A stretch of DNA of 12,462 bases from Rhodanobacter sp. UBA5168. Lineage in GTDB: Bacteria; Pseudomonadota; Gammaproteobacteria; Xanthomonadales; Rhodanobacteraceae. Below the pieces are notes generated by a model that did not search any database, was not told the origin of the DNA, and saw only the letters and a program-made list of their open reading frames with translations. Each line of letters opens with the position of its first letter. Position 1 is the stretch's first letter. Positions 1 to 5,290 of the stretch are shown one piece after another. The stretch is taken from the NCBI GenBank assembly GCA_002413455.1, contig DHXA01000084.1:1-12462 (forward strand), in the 5' to 3' direction. Made by a program: the position numbers and the translations under genes.

Positions 1-103
1 GGGAACTCCCGATTGTTTTAGCCCGACAGGCATCCAGCATCACCTTGCGCATGCGCGGCGCTTGGCAGCATCGGATACCTGCATGAGTCCACGGAGTATT
101 GCC

Positions 104-391
104 ATGCCTATGGTCCGTTTTCGCCTTACCGGCAGTCGTGCCGATGCCGACGCCGTTATTACCGCCTTGCACGGCATCAGCGATGTCGAACATGTCGAAG
201 AGATCGACGATCTGATGCCCATCATGCGCGATGACTCCAGCTCCAGCGAATCAGTAAGCGACAACGAGGGTCACGTCTACCGCATCGAAGTGGACACCCC
301 GAACGATCAGCTCGCCGACACCGTGCGCGGAAGCGCAGAGGTCATCGCGAACGAGCGTGATGTCGGGATCGAGTTCACCGACGAGTTCTGA
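104..391 (+). CDS. Small acidic hypothetical protein (95 aa)
   Basis: I do not recognise this family. The protein has no signal peptide or membrane segment, so it is probably cytoplasmic. It reads as two alpha/beta halves: residues 1-35 start with a strand (VRFRLTG), then a helix (DADAVITALHG), then a strand (VEHVEEI). Residues 55-95 repeat the order with YRIEVD, a helix around DTVRGSAEVIAN and a final strand (VGIEFTDEF). An Asp/Ser-rich linker (DDSSSSESVSDN) joins them. The pattern suggests a ferredoxin-like or ACT-like fold, which is inference only. The ATG at 104 is chosen because GGAG sits 7 nt upstream; TTG at 62 and ATG at 83 are in frame but lack as good a site. It converges on the sensor-domain gene, with 72 bp between the stops, and may be monocistronic. 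Confidence 0.75.
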   Translation: MPMVRFRLTGSRADADAVITALHGISDVEHVEEIDDLMPIMRDDSSSSESVSDNEGHVYRIEVDTPNDQLADTVRGSAEVIANERDVGIEFTDEF

Positions 392-404
392 GACTGGCCT
401 GAAA

Positions 405-433
405 CGTCACGCGGCCTTGGTGACCACGTGACG
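405..433. terminator. Weak inverted repeat between convergent genes
   Basis: CGTCACG at 405-411 pairs with CGTGACG at 427-433 around a 15-nt loop, between the stops of two convergent genes. There is no T-run on either side, so intrinsic termination is doubtful. It is listed as the only stem seen in this gap. Confidence 0.2.
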
Positions 434-440
434 CCATCGA

Positions 441-460
441 CCGCCAACGACCGCCAACGA
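441..460. repeat. Two perfect 10-bp tandem units
   Basis: CCGCCAACGA occurs twice in a row. The 10 bases before it (ACGCCATCGA) look like a diverged third unit. The repeat lies just outside the stop codon of the sensor-domain gene on the minus strand and is probably slippage in non-coding DNA. Confidence 0.6.
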
Positions 461-463
461 CCA

Positions 464-1387
464 TCATGCAACTTCGCGTGGCACCAGCATGTGCTTGGCG
501 ATATGCCCGTGCATCCGGCCCAGGCCGCGTGCCAGATGCAGGGTGGCGAACAACAGCACGATGCCGATGACGCACAAGACCAGCGCATCGCCCCAGGCCG
601 GGATGTGCGGGCCGAAACCCCAGTCGACGGTGAACCGGCCATCGACGAACAGGTCGCCCAGTCCGCCACGGTCCAAAGCCCACGCGATCGGCGCGCCGAT
701 GAAAGCGACCGCCACGCTGAGCAGGGTTACTGCAACGGTGAAGTAGGCGATGCCCAGTGGCAGCATCAGCCACATGTAGCAGAGCGTGGTCCAGGTGTGC
801 ACGTCGGTGAACATGCTGCCGATGCGCTGCATCAGCGTCCGGCCCTGGGTCGGATACACCGGGCGGCGTGGCATGCGCATGCCGAGCATGGCCTCCACGA
901 TGCGTCCTTCCACCAGCGACAGCACACGCACGCTGCCGAAGAACAGCACGATGAACGGCAGCCCGATGATCAACACCGAAAGCCCCAGCGACAATGACAG
1001 GCCGGTCACCGCCCAGGTGAAGTAGAAGATGCCGGTGGCCATCGACAACAACATGTAGAACAGCGCGCCATAGGTGCGCGGATCGGCCGCGACGCCGAAG
1101 AAGCGGCCGATCATCGAGGGCCGCTTCGGCGGCGACGGCGGACGCAGCGCACGCTGGATCCTGATCTCCTGATCGCGATAGATCTCGGCTACCTCATCCG
1201 GTGCGCCGTAGCTGCCGACAACGTGTTCCAGCATCTGTGCTTCACCGCGAGCGGGTTGCTCGGCCAGCTCGGCGCGCAGATGTTCCTCGGCGTCGTAGAG
1301 GGCATCCTGGATCAAGGCCGGGTCGGCGCCACGCAAAGCGGCACGCAGCTGATCGAGATATTCGTTGATGGTGCGTGGCGCGTTCAT
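464..1387 (-). CDS. HAAS/sensor-domain membrane protein (307 aa)
   Basis: Residues 1-75 are a charged helical domain of the HAAS/DUF1700 kind (DQLRAALRG, DAEEHLRAEL, YGAPDEVAEIY). This domain commonly partners PadR regulators. Residues 107-235 form a membrane domain like the 'sensor' domain (PF13796 type) found N-terminal to some actinobacterial histidine kinases. It has two related halves, around YMLLSMATGIFYFTWAVTG and YMWLMLPLGIAYFTVAVTL. A last helix lies at about 266-287. No kinase or other output domain is present. The start has a strong AAGGAGG site 8 nt upstream. The start codon overlaps the stop of the PadR gene by 4 bp (ATGA), so the two are co-transcribed and translationally coupled. 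Membrane sensing or stress control through PadR is inferred from context; the ligand is unknown. Confidence 0.88.
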   Translation of the reverse strand: MNAPRTINEYLDQLRAALRGADPALIQDALYDAEEHLRAELAEQPARGEAQMLEHVVGSYGAPDEVAEIYRDQEIRIQRALRPPSPPKRPSMIGRFFGVAADPRTYGALFYMLLSMATGIFYFTWAVTGLSLSLGLSVLIIGLPFIVLFFGSVRVLSLVEGRIVEAMLGMRMPRRPVYPTQGRTLMQRIGSMFTDVHTWTTLCYMWLMLPLGIAYFTVAVTLLSVAVAFIGAPIAWALDRGGLGDLFVDGRFTVDWGFGPHIPAWGDALVLCVIGIVLLFATLHLARGLGRMHGHIAKHMLVPREVA

Positions 1388-1749
1388 GACACCCCTCCTT
1401 GCAAGACGTTATCGACACAATCGCGGGTGGCACTCCACGCAGCGACCCACTCGCGCAATACCTCGCGCCCTGGTTTGGTGATGCGGTAATAGCGACGCGG
1501 CGGCCCGCTGACCGAAGGCTCGACCTCGCTGGCGAGCAACCCAGCAGCCTCCAGGTTGCGCAGCACCGGGTACAGCGCGCTCTGCTTGCCGGCCAGCACG
1601 CCCTCACCCTCCTCTTCCAGCCGCTTGGCGATCTGGTAGCCATACATCGGCTGGCGCGACTGCCCCAGCACCGCCAGCAACACCAGCGACACCGTGCCGC
1701 TGGAAAGCTCCTTCTGGAACTTCTTCAACTGGCTGTTGCTGTCATCCAC
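1384..1749 (-). CDS. PadR family transcriptional regulator
   Basis: This is a small winged-helix DNA-binding repressor of the PadR family. Visible signatures are the N-terminal helix (FQKELSSGTVSLVLLAVL), the HTH segment (MYGYQIAKRLEEE, SALYPVLRNLEAAGLL) and the wing (SGPPRRYYRITKPGREVL). Length fits the short PadR-s2 type, with a C-terminal dimerisation helix ending near DCVDNVLQ. Three in-frame GTG codons could start it (1764, 1758, 1749). GTG at 1749 is preferred because GGGTGAG lies 4-5 nt upstream; starting at 1764 would add five residues. It is the first gene of an operon with the sensor-domain membrane protein and probably represses its own promoter. The family is certain; the exact start is not. 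Confidence 0.9.
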   Translation of the reverse strand: MDDSNSQLKKFQKELSSGTVSLVLLAVLGQSRQPMYGYQIAKRLEEEGEGVLAGKQSALYPVLRNLEAAGLLASEVEPSVSGPPRRYYRITKPGREVLREWVAAWSATRDCVDNVLQGGVS

Positions 1750-1787
1750 TTTGCTCACCCGCACTACCGCTTGTGGTTGAGTGAACT

Positions 1788-1809
1788 ATAGTACTAACTT
1801 GATACTAGT
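1788..1809 (-). promoter_or_regulatory. Probable PadR operon promoter and operator
   Basis: A dyad TAGTA (1789-1793) N9 TACTA (1803-1807) lies just upstream of the PadR gene. It is flanked by the overlapping 6-bp palindromes AGTACT and ACTAGT. On the minus strand, TACTAT (1793-1788) is a plausible -10, with transcription starting near 1781; no good -35 is visible. AT-rich TAGTA/TACTA dyads are typical of autoregulated PadR genes, so this is the likely operator. Confidence 0.45.
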
Positions 1810-1817
1810 CCATAGGC

Positions 1818-1834
1818 CTGAAGTCACGCTTCAG
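1818..1834. repeat. Short inverted repeat
   Basis: CTGAAG (1818-1823) and CTTCAG (1829-1834) form a 6-bp stem with a 5-nt loop, extendable by GG/CC with a bulge. It has no T-run. It lies between the PadR promoter and the large palindrome at 1854-1894; its function is not clear. Confidence 0.35.
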
Positions 1835-1853
1835 CCAGTCGGCTGCGTGGGCA

Positions 1854-1894
1854 TGACACCAATGTATGTACACGTTGTACAAACATTGGTGTCA
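1854..1894. repeat. 41-bp near-perfect palindrome
   Basis: TGACACCAATGT (1854-1865) is mirrored exactly by ACATTGGTGTCA (1883-1894). Inside is a second dyad, TGTACA-CGT-TGTACA (1867-1881). Symmetry is about base 1874, and 18 of 20 base pairs match. It is AT-richer than its surroundings and has no T-tract, so a terminator is unlikely. The inner TGTACA pair looks like a TetR-type operator, but a mobile-element scar is also possible. The right arm supplies the stop codon of the truncated LysR reading frame at 1892-1981, so the symmetry ends where that gene's homology breaks off. Confidence 0.85.
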
Positions 1895-1981
1895 GAGGGT
1901 ACCCAGCGCATGCGCCGCGCGGCTGAAGCTGCCCAGTTGGGCCACCCTTACGAAGACCGCGATATCGTTGAGGTCGTGCAT
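1892..1981 (-). pseudogene. LysR regulator stump (first 29 codons)
   Basis: The frame starts at ATG 1981 and reads MHDLNDIAVFVRVAQLGSF followed by SRAAHALG, an unmistakable LysR N-terminus covering the first helices of the helix-turn-helix. It then breaks to GTL and a stop, where a LysR protein would continue for another 260 or more residues. No LysR homology continues leftward; the 41-bp palindrome and the PadR promoter lie there instead. The piece cannot make a working regulator. With the SDR stump on the opposite strand it forms the typical divergent lysR-SDR arrangement, now broken on both sides. Confidence 0.7.
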
Positions 1982-1990
1982 GCCAAGAAT

Positions 1991-2006
1991 TTCCCATGAC
2001 TGGGAA
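1991..2006. promoter_or_regulatory. Candidate LysR-type operator, probably relict
   Basis: TTCCCA (1991-1996) and TGGGAA (2001-2006) form an inverted repeat with a 4-nt centre, in the 111-bp gap between the divergent LysR and SDR stumps. A related half, GTCCCA, follows at 2021. Position and form suit the operator of the lost LysR protein. The gap otherwise holds AT-rich ATAAAGTAAT at 2031-2040, a possible -10 region for the rightward genes. Confidence 0.35.
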
Positions 2007-2092
2007 AGAGATTCCACATTGTCCCATCCAATAAAGTAATGGCCGCGGGCGCAGACTTTCTCCCTTGAGCCCCACCGGTACTGAAGAACGCC

Positions 2093-2284
2093 ATGAGAAC
2101 CCAACCCACCATCGTCATCACTGGCGCCTCGCAGGGCATTGGCGCCGGCCTCGTTTCCCGGTTCCTCGAAAGCGGCAACAACGTCGTGACCACCTCGCGA
2201 AAGGTCAGTGCCTCCAAGGAACTTCCCGTTTCCGACCGGCTTCTTCGCGTGGACGGCGGCGGCCATCCGGGGAAGTGGCGATGA
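2093..2284 (+). pseudogene. Short-chain dehydrogenase stump (63 codons)
   Basis: The frame opens with TIVITGASQGIGAGLVSRFL, the Rossmann strand and TGxxxGIG dinucleotide-binding motif of short-chain dehydrogenases. The second strand (NNVVTTSRKV) and the run-up to the third strand (DRLLRVDG) follow. After VDG, SDR homology stops and GGHPGKWR leads to a stop codon. The Asn-Ala-Gly region and the catalytic Ser-Tyr-Lys triad are missing, so the product cannot be an enzyme. An internal deletion that joined the SDR start to the region just upstream of the RidA gene explains the structure. The frame is still open with a normal start, so it may be translated, and its TGA overlaps the RidA ATG. Confidence 0.65.
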
Positions 2285-2757
2285 GCGCCGACACCGCAGC
2301 GAGCGCGGAACAACGGCTCGCCGAGTCGGGCATCGTCCTCCCACCCCCGCCTTCACCCTTTGGCTCGTACGTGGAGGCGGTACGCAGCGGCAATCACGTG
2401 TACTTCAGCGGCATGGTGCCGGTGTGGGGGCACGACCCGATCATCCGCGGGCGCATCGGCGCCGATCTGACCACGGAACAGGGCAAGCAGGCGGCCGAGC
2501 ATGCCATGCTCAGCGGACTGGCCGCCGCCCGTGAGTTCCTGGGCTCACTCGATCGCGTGACCGGGGTGGTCAAGCTCGGCGTCTATATGGCGACCACGCA
2601 GGACTTCGTCGACCACCCGAAGGTGGCAGACGGCGCGTCGGACTTGCTGCTCAAGGTATTCGGCGAGGAAAAGCTCTCCGGTCGCCTGGTATTTGGTGTC
2701 TTCAGCTTGCCGCTGGGCATGCCGGTGGAAGTCGAATTCGTGCTGGAAGTGGTCTGA
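2281..2757 (+). CDS. RidA (YjgF/YER057c/UK114) family protein (158 aa)
   Basis: The family forms trimers; true RidA hydrolyses reactive enamine/imine intermediates from PLP enzymes. This member belongs to the longer branch with an N-terminal LPPPPSPFGSY motif (residues 20-30). The core has SGNHVYFSGMVP (36-47), a long helix (TTEQGKQAAEHAMLSGLAAA), a strand with KLGVYMAT, and the closing GRLVFGVFSLPLGMPVEVE (134-152). Arg135 aligns with the substrate-binding arginine of RidA (Arg105 in the E. coli protein), so deaminase-type activity is possible. GGGGAAG upstream of ATG 2281 is a good ribosome site, and the ATG overlaps the stop of the SDR stump (ATGA). The pair was probably co-expressed with the lost SDR. 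The substrate cannot be told from sequence. Confidence 0.9.
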   Translation: MSADTAASAEQRLAESGIVLPPPPSPFGSYVEAVRSGNHVYFSGMVPVWGHDPIIRGRIGADLTTEQGKQAAEHAMLSGLAAAREFLGSLDRVTGVVKLGVYMATTQDFVDHPKVADGASDLLLKVFGEEKLSGRLVFGVFSLPLGMPVEVEFVLEVV

Positions 2758-2783
2758 TTCACACGCGGTCGGTGCATAGCACG

Positions 2784-2808
2784 GCCTCTCCTGATCCACG
2801 GGAGAGGC
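2784..2808 (+). terminator. Hairpin after the RidA gene
   Basis: GCCTCTCC (2784-2791) pairs perfectly with GGAGAGGC (2801-2808) around a 9-nt loop, 27 bp after the RidA stop. There is no T-run after the stem, so it is either a non-canonical terminator or an mRNA 3'-end stabiliser. Confidence 0.45.
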
Positions 2809-2864
2809 GCATCTCCGACCAAGCGTGGGTATCGTGAGCACACCCATCCCAAGGGAGGTTGACG

Positions 2865-3248
2865 ATGGAAGCGCAGAACATCCGTATGACCATCGATCGA
2901 CATTGGGCTGCATCCGCTGCGGGCGATCAGGTCACTGAGCACGAGATCTATCACGATGATGCCGTGTGCGAGTACCCGCAGTCAGGCGAGGTCATCCACG
3001 GCCGGCACAACCTGCAGGCGCTGCGTAGCCATCACCCCGGTCGACCCTCCGGGTTCGAGGTGCGGCGTATCGCAGGCGATGGCAATCTCTGGGTTACCGA
3101 GTATGCGATCGATTACGGGGACAAACGCGCCTACACCGTGAGCATCATGGAGTTCCGGGATGGAAAGGTGTCGCACGAAACTCAATACTTCGCCGATCCC
3201 TTCGACGCCCCCGCCTGGCGCGCTCAGTGGGTCGAGTCGAAGGCGTGA
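2865..3248 (+). CDS. NTF2-like/SnoaL-type protein (127 aa)
   Basis: The protein has the length and layout of a one-domain NTF2-like (cone-fold) protein. A long N-terminal helix (IRMTIDRHWAASAAGD) leads to EIYHDDAVCEYPQSGEVIHG, the usual HDDA.xxE.P.SG.x.G pattern of the SnoaL subgroup. Strands around LWVTEYAIDYGD, AYTVSIMEFRDGKVSHETQYFA and the final DPFDAPAWRAQWV follow. The DPF/W ending is common in this group. The ATG at 2865 is preferred over TTG 2859 because GGGAGG sits 6 nt before it. No signal peptide is present, so it acts in the cytoplasm. Such proteins are isomerases, hydrolases or small-molecule binders; which applies here cannot be said. It is probably monocistronic and converges on the LysR gene to its right. 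Confidence 0.88.
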   Translation: MEAQNIRMTIDRHWAASAAGDQVTEHEIYHDDAVCEYPQSGEVIHGRHNLQALRSHHPGRPSGFEVRRIAGDGNLWVTEYAIDYGDKRAYTVSIMEFRDGKVSHETQYFADPFDAPAWRAQWVESKA

Positions 3249-3342
3249 TCGGCTCATGTTGACCGACTCGATGGCGTTGGTCGTATATAGGCTTGGCGCG
3301 CGCCCGCTGTCTCGACAGCTTATGCACGGTCCGGTACGGCTG

Positions 3343-4281
3343 TCATCGCTGTGACTCGGCTTCTGTTGCCGGCACCGAACGGTCTTTCACGTGATCGATG
3401 AACGCTCGCAGCTTCGGCATGATTTGCCGGCGGCCGGGATAGTAGAGAAACACACCCGGCGTCATCGGCGCGAACGACTCCAGCACGTGTACGAGTTTTC
3501 CCGCTCTCACCGGTTCGGCCGCGATCGGCTCGGGCATCTGAGCAAGCCCCACGCCTTCGATGGCTGCACCGAGCATGGTGGGAAAGTCGTTGGCGATGAG
3601 AGGGCCCGATACGGCAATCTCGATCGCATGGCCGTTGTCGTCGAACGACCAAGGCGCGAGCGCGCCGTTGAACCGTCGCAATCTCAAGCATGCGTGTTGG
3701 CGCAAATCGTCCGGGCACTCGGGCCGATCGCGTTGGGCGAAGTACGCGGGGCTACCGACGATGATGAAGCGAAACGGCGGTGTCAGCCGCACCGCGACCA
3801 TGTCCGCGGCGATGAACTGTCCCATGCGGACGCCAGCGTCAAATCCTTCGGCCGCGAGGTCGACCAGCTTCTCGTTTACGGCTATCTCCACCTCGACCTC
3901 GGGATAGGCCTGGCAGAAGGACGCGATCAGCGGCTCCAGCAGGATCGGCATCACCCCGCGCGGCACTGAGAGGCGCAACAGTCCGGTCGGCCGCTGTCCG
4001 AGTTCACGCGCGACGTCGCTTGCGGCGACGAGCTCTTCGAAGGCGGGCTTTGCGCGAAAAAGAAATCGTTCGCCGGCTTCGCTCAAGCCGACACTGCGCG
4101 TGGTGCGTATGAAGAGCGCCGCACCGACGCGCGCCTCGAGCGCACGTACCGCCTGGCTGATCGCCGATGGAGTCACCCCGAGTTCCGCGGCAGCCCTGCG
4201 AAAACTGCGGTGCCGCGCAACGCTCAAGAACGCCTCCACGCCGTCGAGCGCGCCGTGCCTGACTGTGAAGTTCTGCTTCAT
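3343..4281 (-). CDS. LysR family transcriptional regulator (312 aa)
   Basis: This is a complete LysR regulator of standard length. The winged HTH lies at about residues 13-72: VEAFLSVARHRSFRRAAAEL, TPSAISQAVRALEARVGAAL and FIRTTRSVGLSEAGERF. The periplasmic-binding-like effector domain runs from about residue 95 (LLRLSVPRGVMPILLEPLI) to the end, with the PEVEVEIAVNEKLVDLAAEG, GFDAGVRMG and AAIEGVGLAQMPEPIA signatures of the group that controls oxidoreductases and small membrane proteins. It is divergent from the membrane-protein gene at 4416, with a 134-bp shared gap, so that gene is its likely target. The ribosome site before ATG 4281 is weak (GACGGGG). It is complete, and clearly separate from the LysR stump at 1892-1981. 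Confidence 0.93.
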   Translation of the reverse strand: MKQNFTVRHGALDGVEAFLSVARHRSFRRAAAELGVTPSAISQAVRALEARVGAALFIRTTRSVGLSEAGERFLFRAKPAFEELVAASDVARELGQRPTGLLRLSVPRGVMPILLEPLIASFCQAYPEVEVEIAVNEKLVDLAAEGFDAGVRMGQFIAADMVAVRLTPPFRFIIVGSPAYFAQRDRPECPDDLRQHACLRLRRFNGALAPWSFDDNGHAIEIAVSGPLIANDFPTMLGAAIEGVGLAQMPEPIAAEPVRAGKLVHVLESFAPMTPGVFLYYPGRRQIMPKLRAFIDHVKDRSVPATEAESQR

Positions 4282-4415
4282 ACCCCGTCAACATTATCGT
4301 GGATAGTCGCTCGCTGGAAGCGATGGTACATCTGGTTTGCGCCGATGCCTCGACCGGAATTTCGCGACAACCGCCGGCTTCGCCAAATCTCAACCAACAC
4401 CTCACAGGAGCTCAC
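4282..4415. promoter_or_regulatory. Divergent promoter region, LysR and membrane protein
   Basis: This 134-bp gap separates two divergent starts. TTATC-GTG-GATAG (4294-4306) is a small dyad close to the LysR start and could be the LysR-binding site. No convincing -35/-10 pair was found for either gene. Confidence 0.3.
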
Positions 4416-4913
4416 ATGTCCCCGGCAACCGTCTTCCAGATACATCTCATCCTGGGTTACGTCCCGTGGCTGCTTTTCTTCGGCGCGTATGCCCTGCCCA
4501 GACTCAAGTCGATGGATCGCGTCGAAGCGCAACGCGCCATCGCTACCCTGCACAGCTTCCGCTTCTTCGGGCTTGTCTTCCTCATTCCCGGCGTCGTCGA
4601 CCCCAACCTGCCCGCTGGCTTCGCCACTTTCGCCGCCTACGGCGACTTCGCTACCGGGGTGCTGGCGATCCTGGCGCTACTCTCGGCAAGGATGCGTCCG
4701 CTTTTTTGGCTGTTCGTCGTCGCCTTCAATCTCGTTGGCGCGGCCGACATCATCATCGACTATTGCCACGGCATCCAGGTGGGCCTTCCGGAGCTGGCGG
4801 GGGAATTGGGCTCCACGTACGCGATCCCGATCATCTACGTGCCTGTGCTGATGATCACGCACTTCGTCGCATTCTATTTGCTGGGGCGTCCTCCTCAGCC
4901 CAAGGCGGCCTGA
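4416..4913 (+). CDS. Five-helix integral membrane protein, unknown function (165 aa)
   Basis: I do not recognise a named family. Hydrophobic segments lie at about residues 6-27, 48-63, 70-90, 94-115 and 134-156. Polar residues within or beside helices include His46 (LHSFRFFG), Asp62-Pro63-Asn64 (GVVDPNLPAG), Asp77 (YGDFATG), Asn105 (FNLVGAADIIIDY) and His149 (ITHFVAFYLLG). These could line a small-molecule or cofactor site. There is no signal peptide beyond the first helix and no soluble domain. The ATG at 4416 is chosen for CAGGAG 7 nt upstream; longer in-frame extensions back to 4299 have no ribosome site. It is divergent from a LysR regulator that probably controls it. Small membrane proteins next to such LysR genes are often of the DoxX or DUF4345 sort, but that is not established here. 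Confidence 0.82.
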   Translation: MSPATVFQIHLILGYVPWLLFFGAYALPRLKSMDRVEAQRAIATLHSFRFFGLVFLIPGVVDPNLPAGFATFAAYGDFATGVLAILALLSARMRPLFWLFVVAFNLVGAADIIIDYCHGIQVGLPELAGELGSTYAIPIIYVPVLMITHFVAFYLLGRPPQPKAA

Positions 4914-4958
4914 GCTTTCGCCGGCGATGCAGCCCCATCCCGGATCGGATGGGACGCT

Positions 4959-5148
4959 GTTGAGTTCCATGCAAAATCGAGCCGACCCCGCCAGGGATTT
5001 TGTCGAACTTGATCCACCCCATTGAGCCGCTTTTGAACGACCTCAACCAGGCCCAAGTGCAGAGCTAGCCGCGCCTGGATCTCCAGGAGAGCGGATGGCT
5101 CACTTTCAACGAAAAAACACGGCCCGGTCGTTTTCGATGGAAATCAAC
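4959..5148. repeat. Imperfect inverted repeat, IS21-like ends
   Basis: On the minus strand 4976-4959 reads TTTTGCATGGAACTCAAC. On the plus strand 5131-5148 reads TTTTCGATGGAAATCAAC. Both are preceded by a GGTCG-like block. The two copies differ at about three of 18 positions and point towards opposite ends, enclosing about 155 bp. They may be the two ends of a decayed or miniature element. Confidence 0.5.
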
Positions 5149-5202
5149 CGCCGCATTCTCATTGACCGCTCTGGACTACTGCCGGCGCGCTGGATAGCCT
5201 GA
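5095..5202 (+). CDS. Possible 35-aa basic small protein
   Basis: ATG 5095 follows CAGGAGAGCGG, a good ribosome site with 5-7 nt spacing, and the frame runs 35 codons to TGA at 5200-5202. The product starts MAHFQRKNTARSF and continues SMEINRRILIDRSGLLPARW; it is basic, with one amphipathic stretch. It lies across the right copy of the IS-like repeat, so it may be a leftover of that element and not a gene. No family was recognised. Confidence 0.25.
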   Translation: MAHFQRKNTARSFSMEINRRILIDRSGLLPARWIA

Positions 5203-5249
5203 TCCGGTCATCCAGCCGCTACAGGTGCCGCGTCGATGCGCCACTCTGC

Positions 5250-5255
5250 TAAGTT
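5250..5255 (+). promoter_or_regulatory. Candidate -10 for the prolyl isomerase gene
   Basis: TAAGTT followed by GC lies 35 bp before the start codon. The same TAnnnT-GC form recurs before the methyltransferase and the EamA genes. No -35 match is seen 17 bp upstream. Confidence 0.3.
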
Positions 5256-5290
5256 GCGCTCTCGCCATTCCGTTGCCGCAGGGGAACTCC

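Larger units (their letters stand above)
4914..5290. other. Gene-poor gap with probable insertion-sequence relic
   Basis: This 377-bp stretch holds no family I recognise. It contains an inverted repeat of about 18 bp at 4959-4976 and 5131-5148, and a possible 35-codon ORF at 5095-5202. On the minus strand, GGGGTGGATCAAGTTCGAC and GGGGTCGGCTCGATTTTGC are like the short GGGTGGGTCAA-type blocks around IS21-family elements. No transposase reading frame survives. IS21 origin is recalled similarity, not a search result. Confidence 0.4.

Noticed and set aside
47..56. GCGCATGCGC, a perfect 10-bp palindrome near the left edge
   Set aside because: It is short and built from GC/CG steps common in this genome. 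The same core occurs by chance inside the LysR stump.
1854..1894. The large palindrome as a rho-independent terminator or an integron attC site
   Set aside because: No T-run follows on either strand and the stem is AT-rich. No integrase, cassette array or proper core sites are nearby.
1781..1999. A plus-strand open frame of 72 codons across the palindrome
   Set aside because: It has no ribosome site, crosses the PadR promoter, palindrome and LysR stump, and its product has no coding character.
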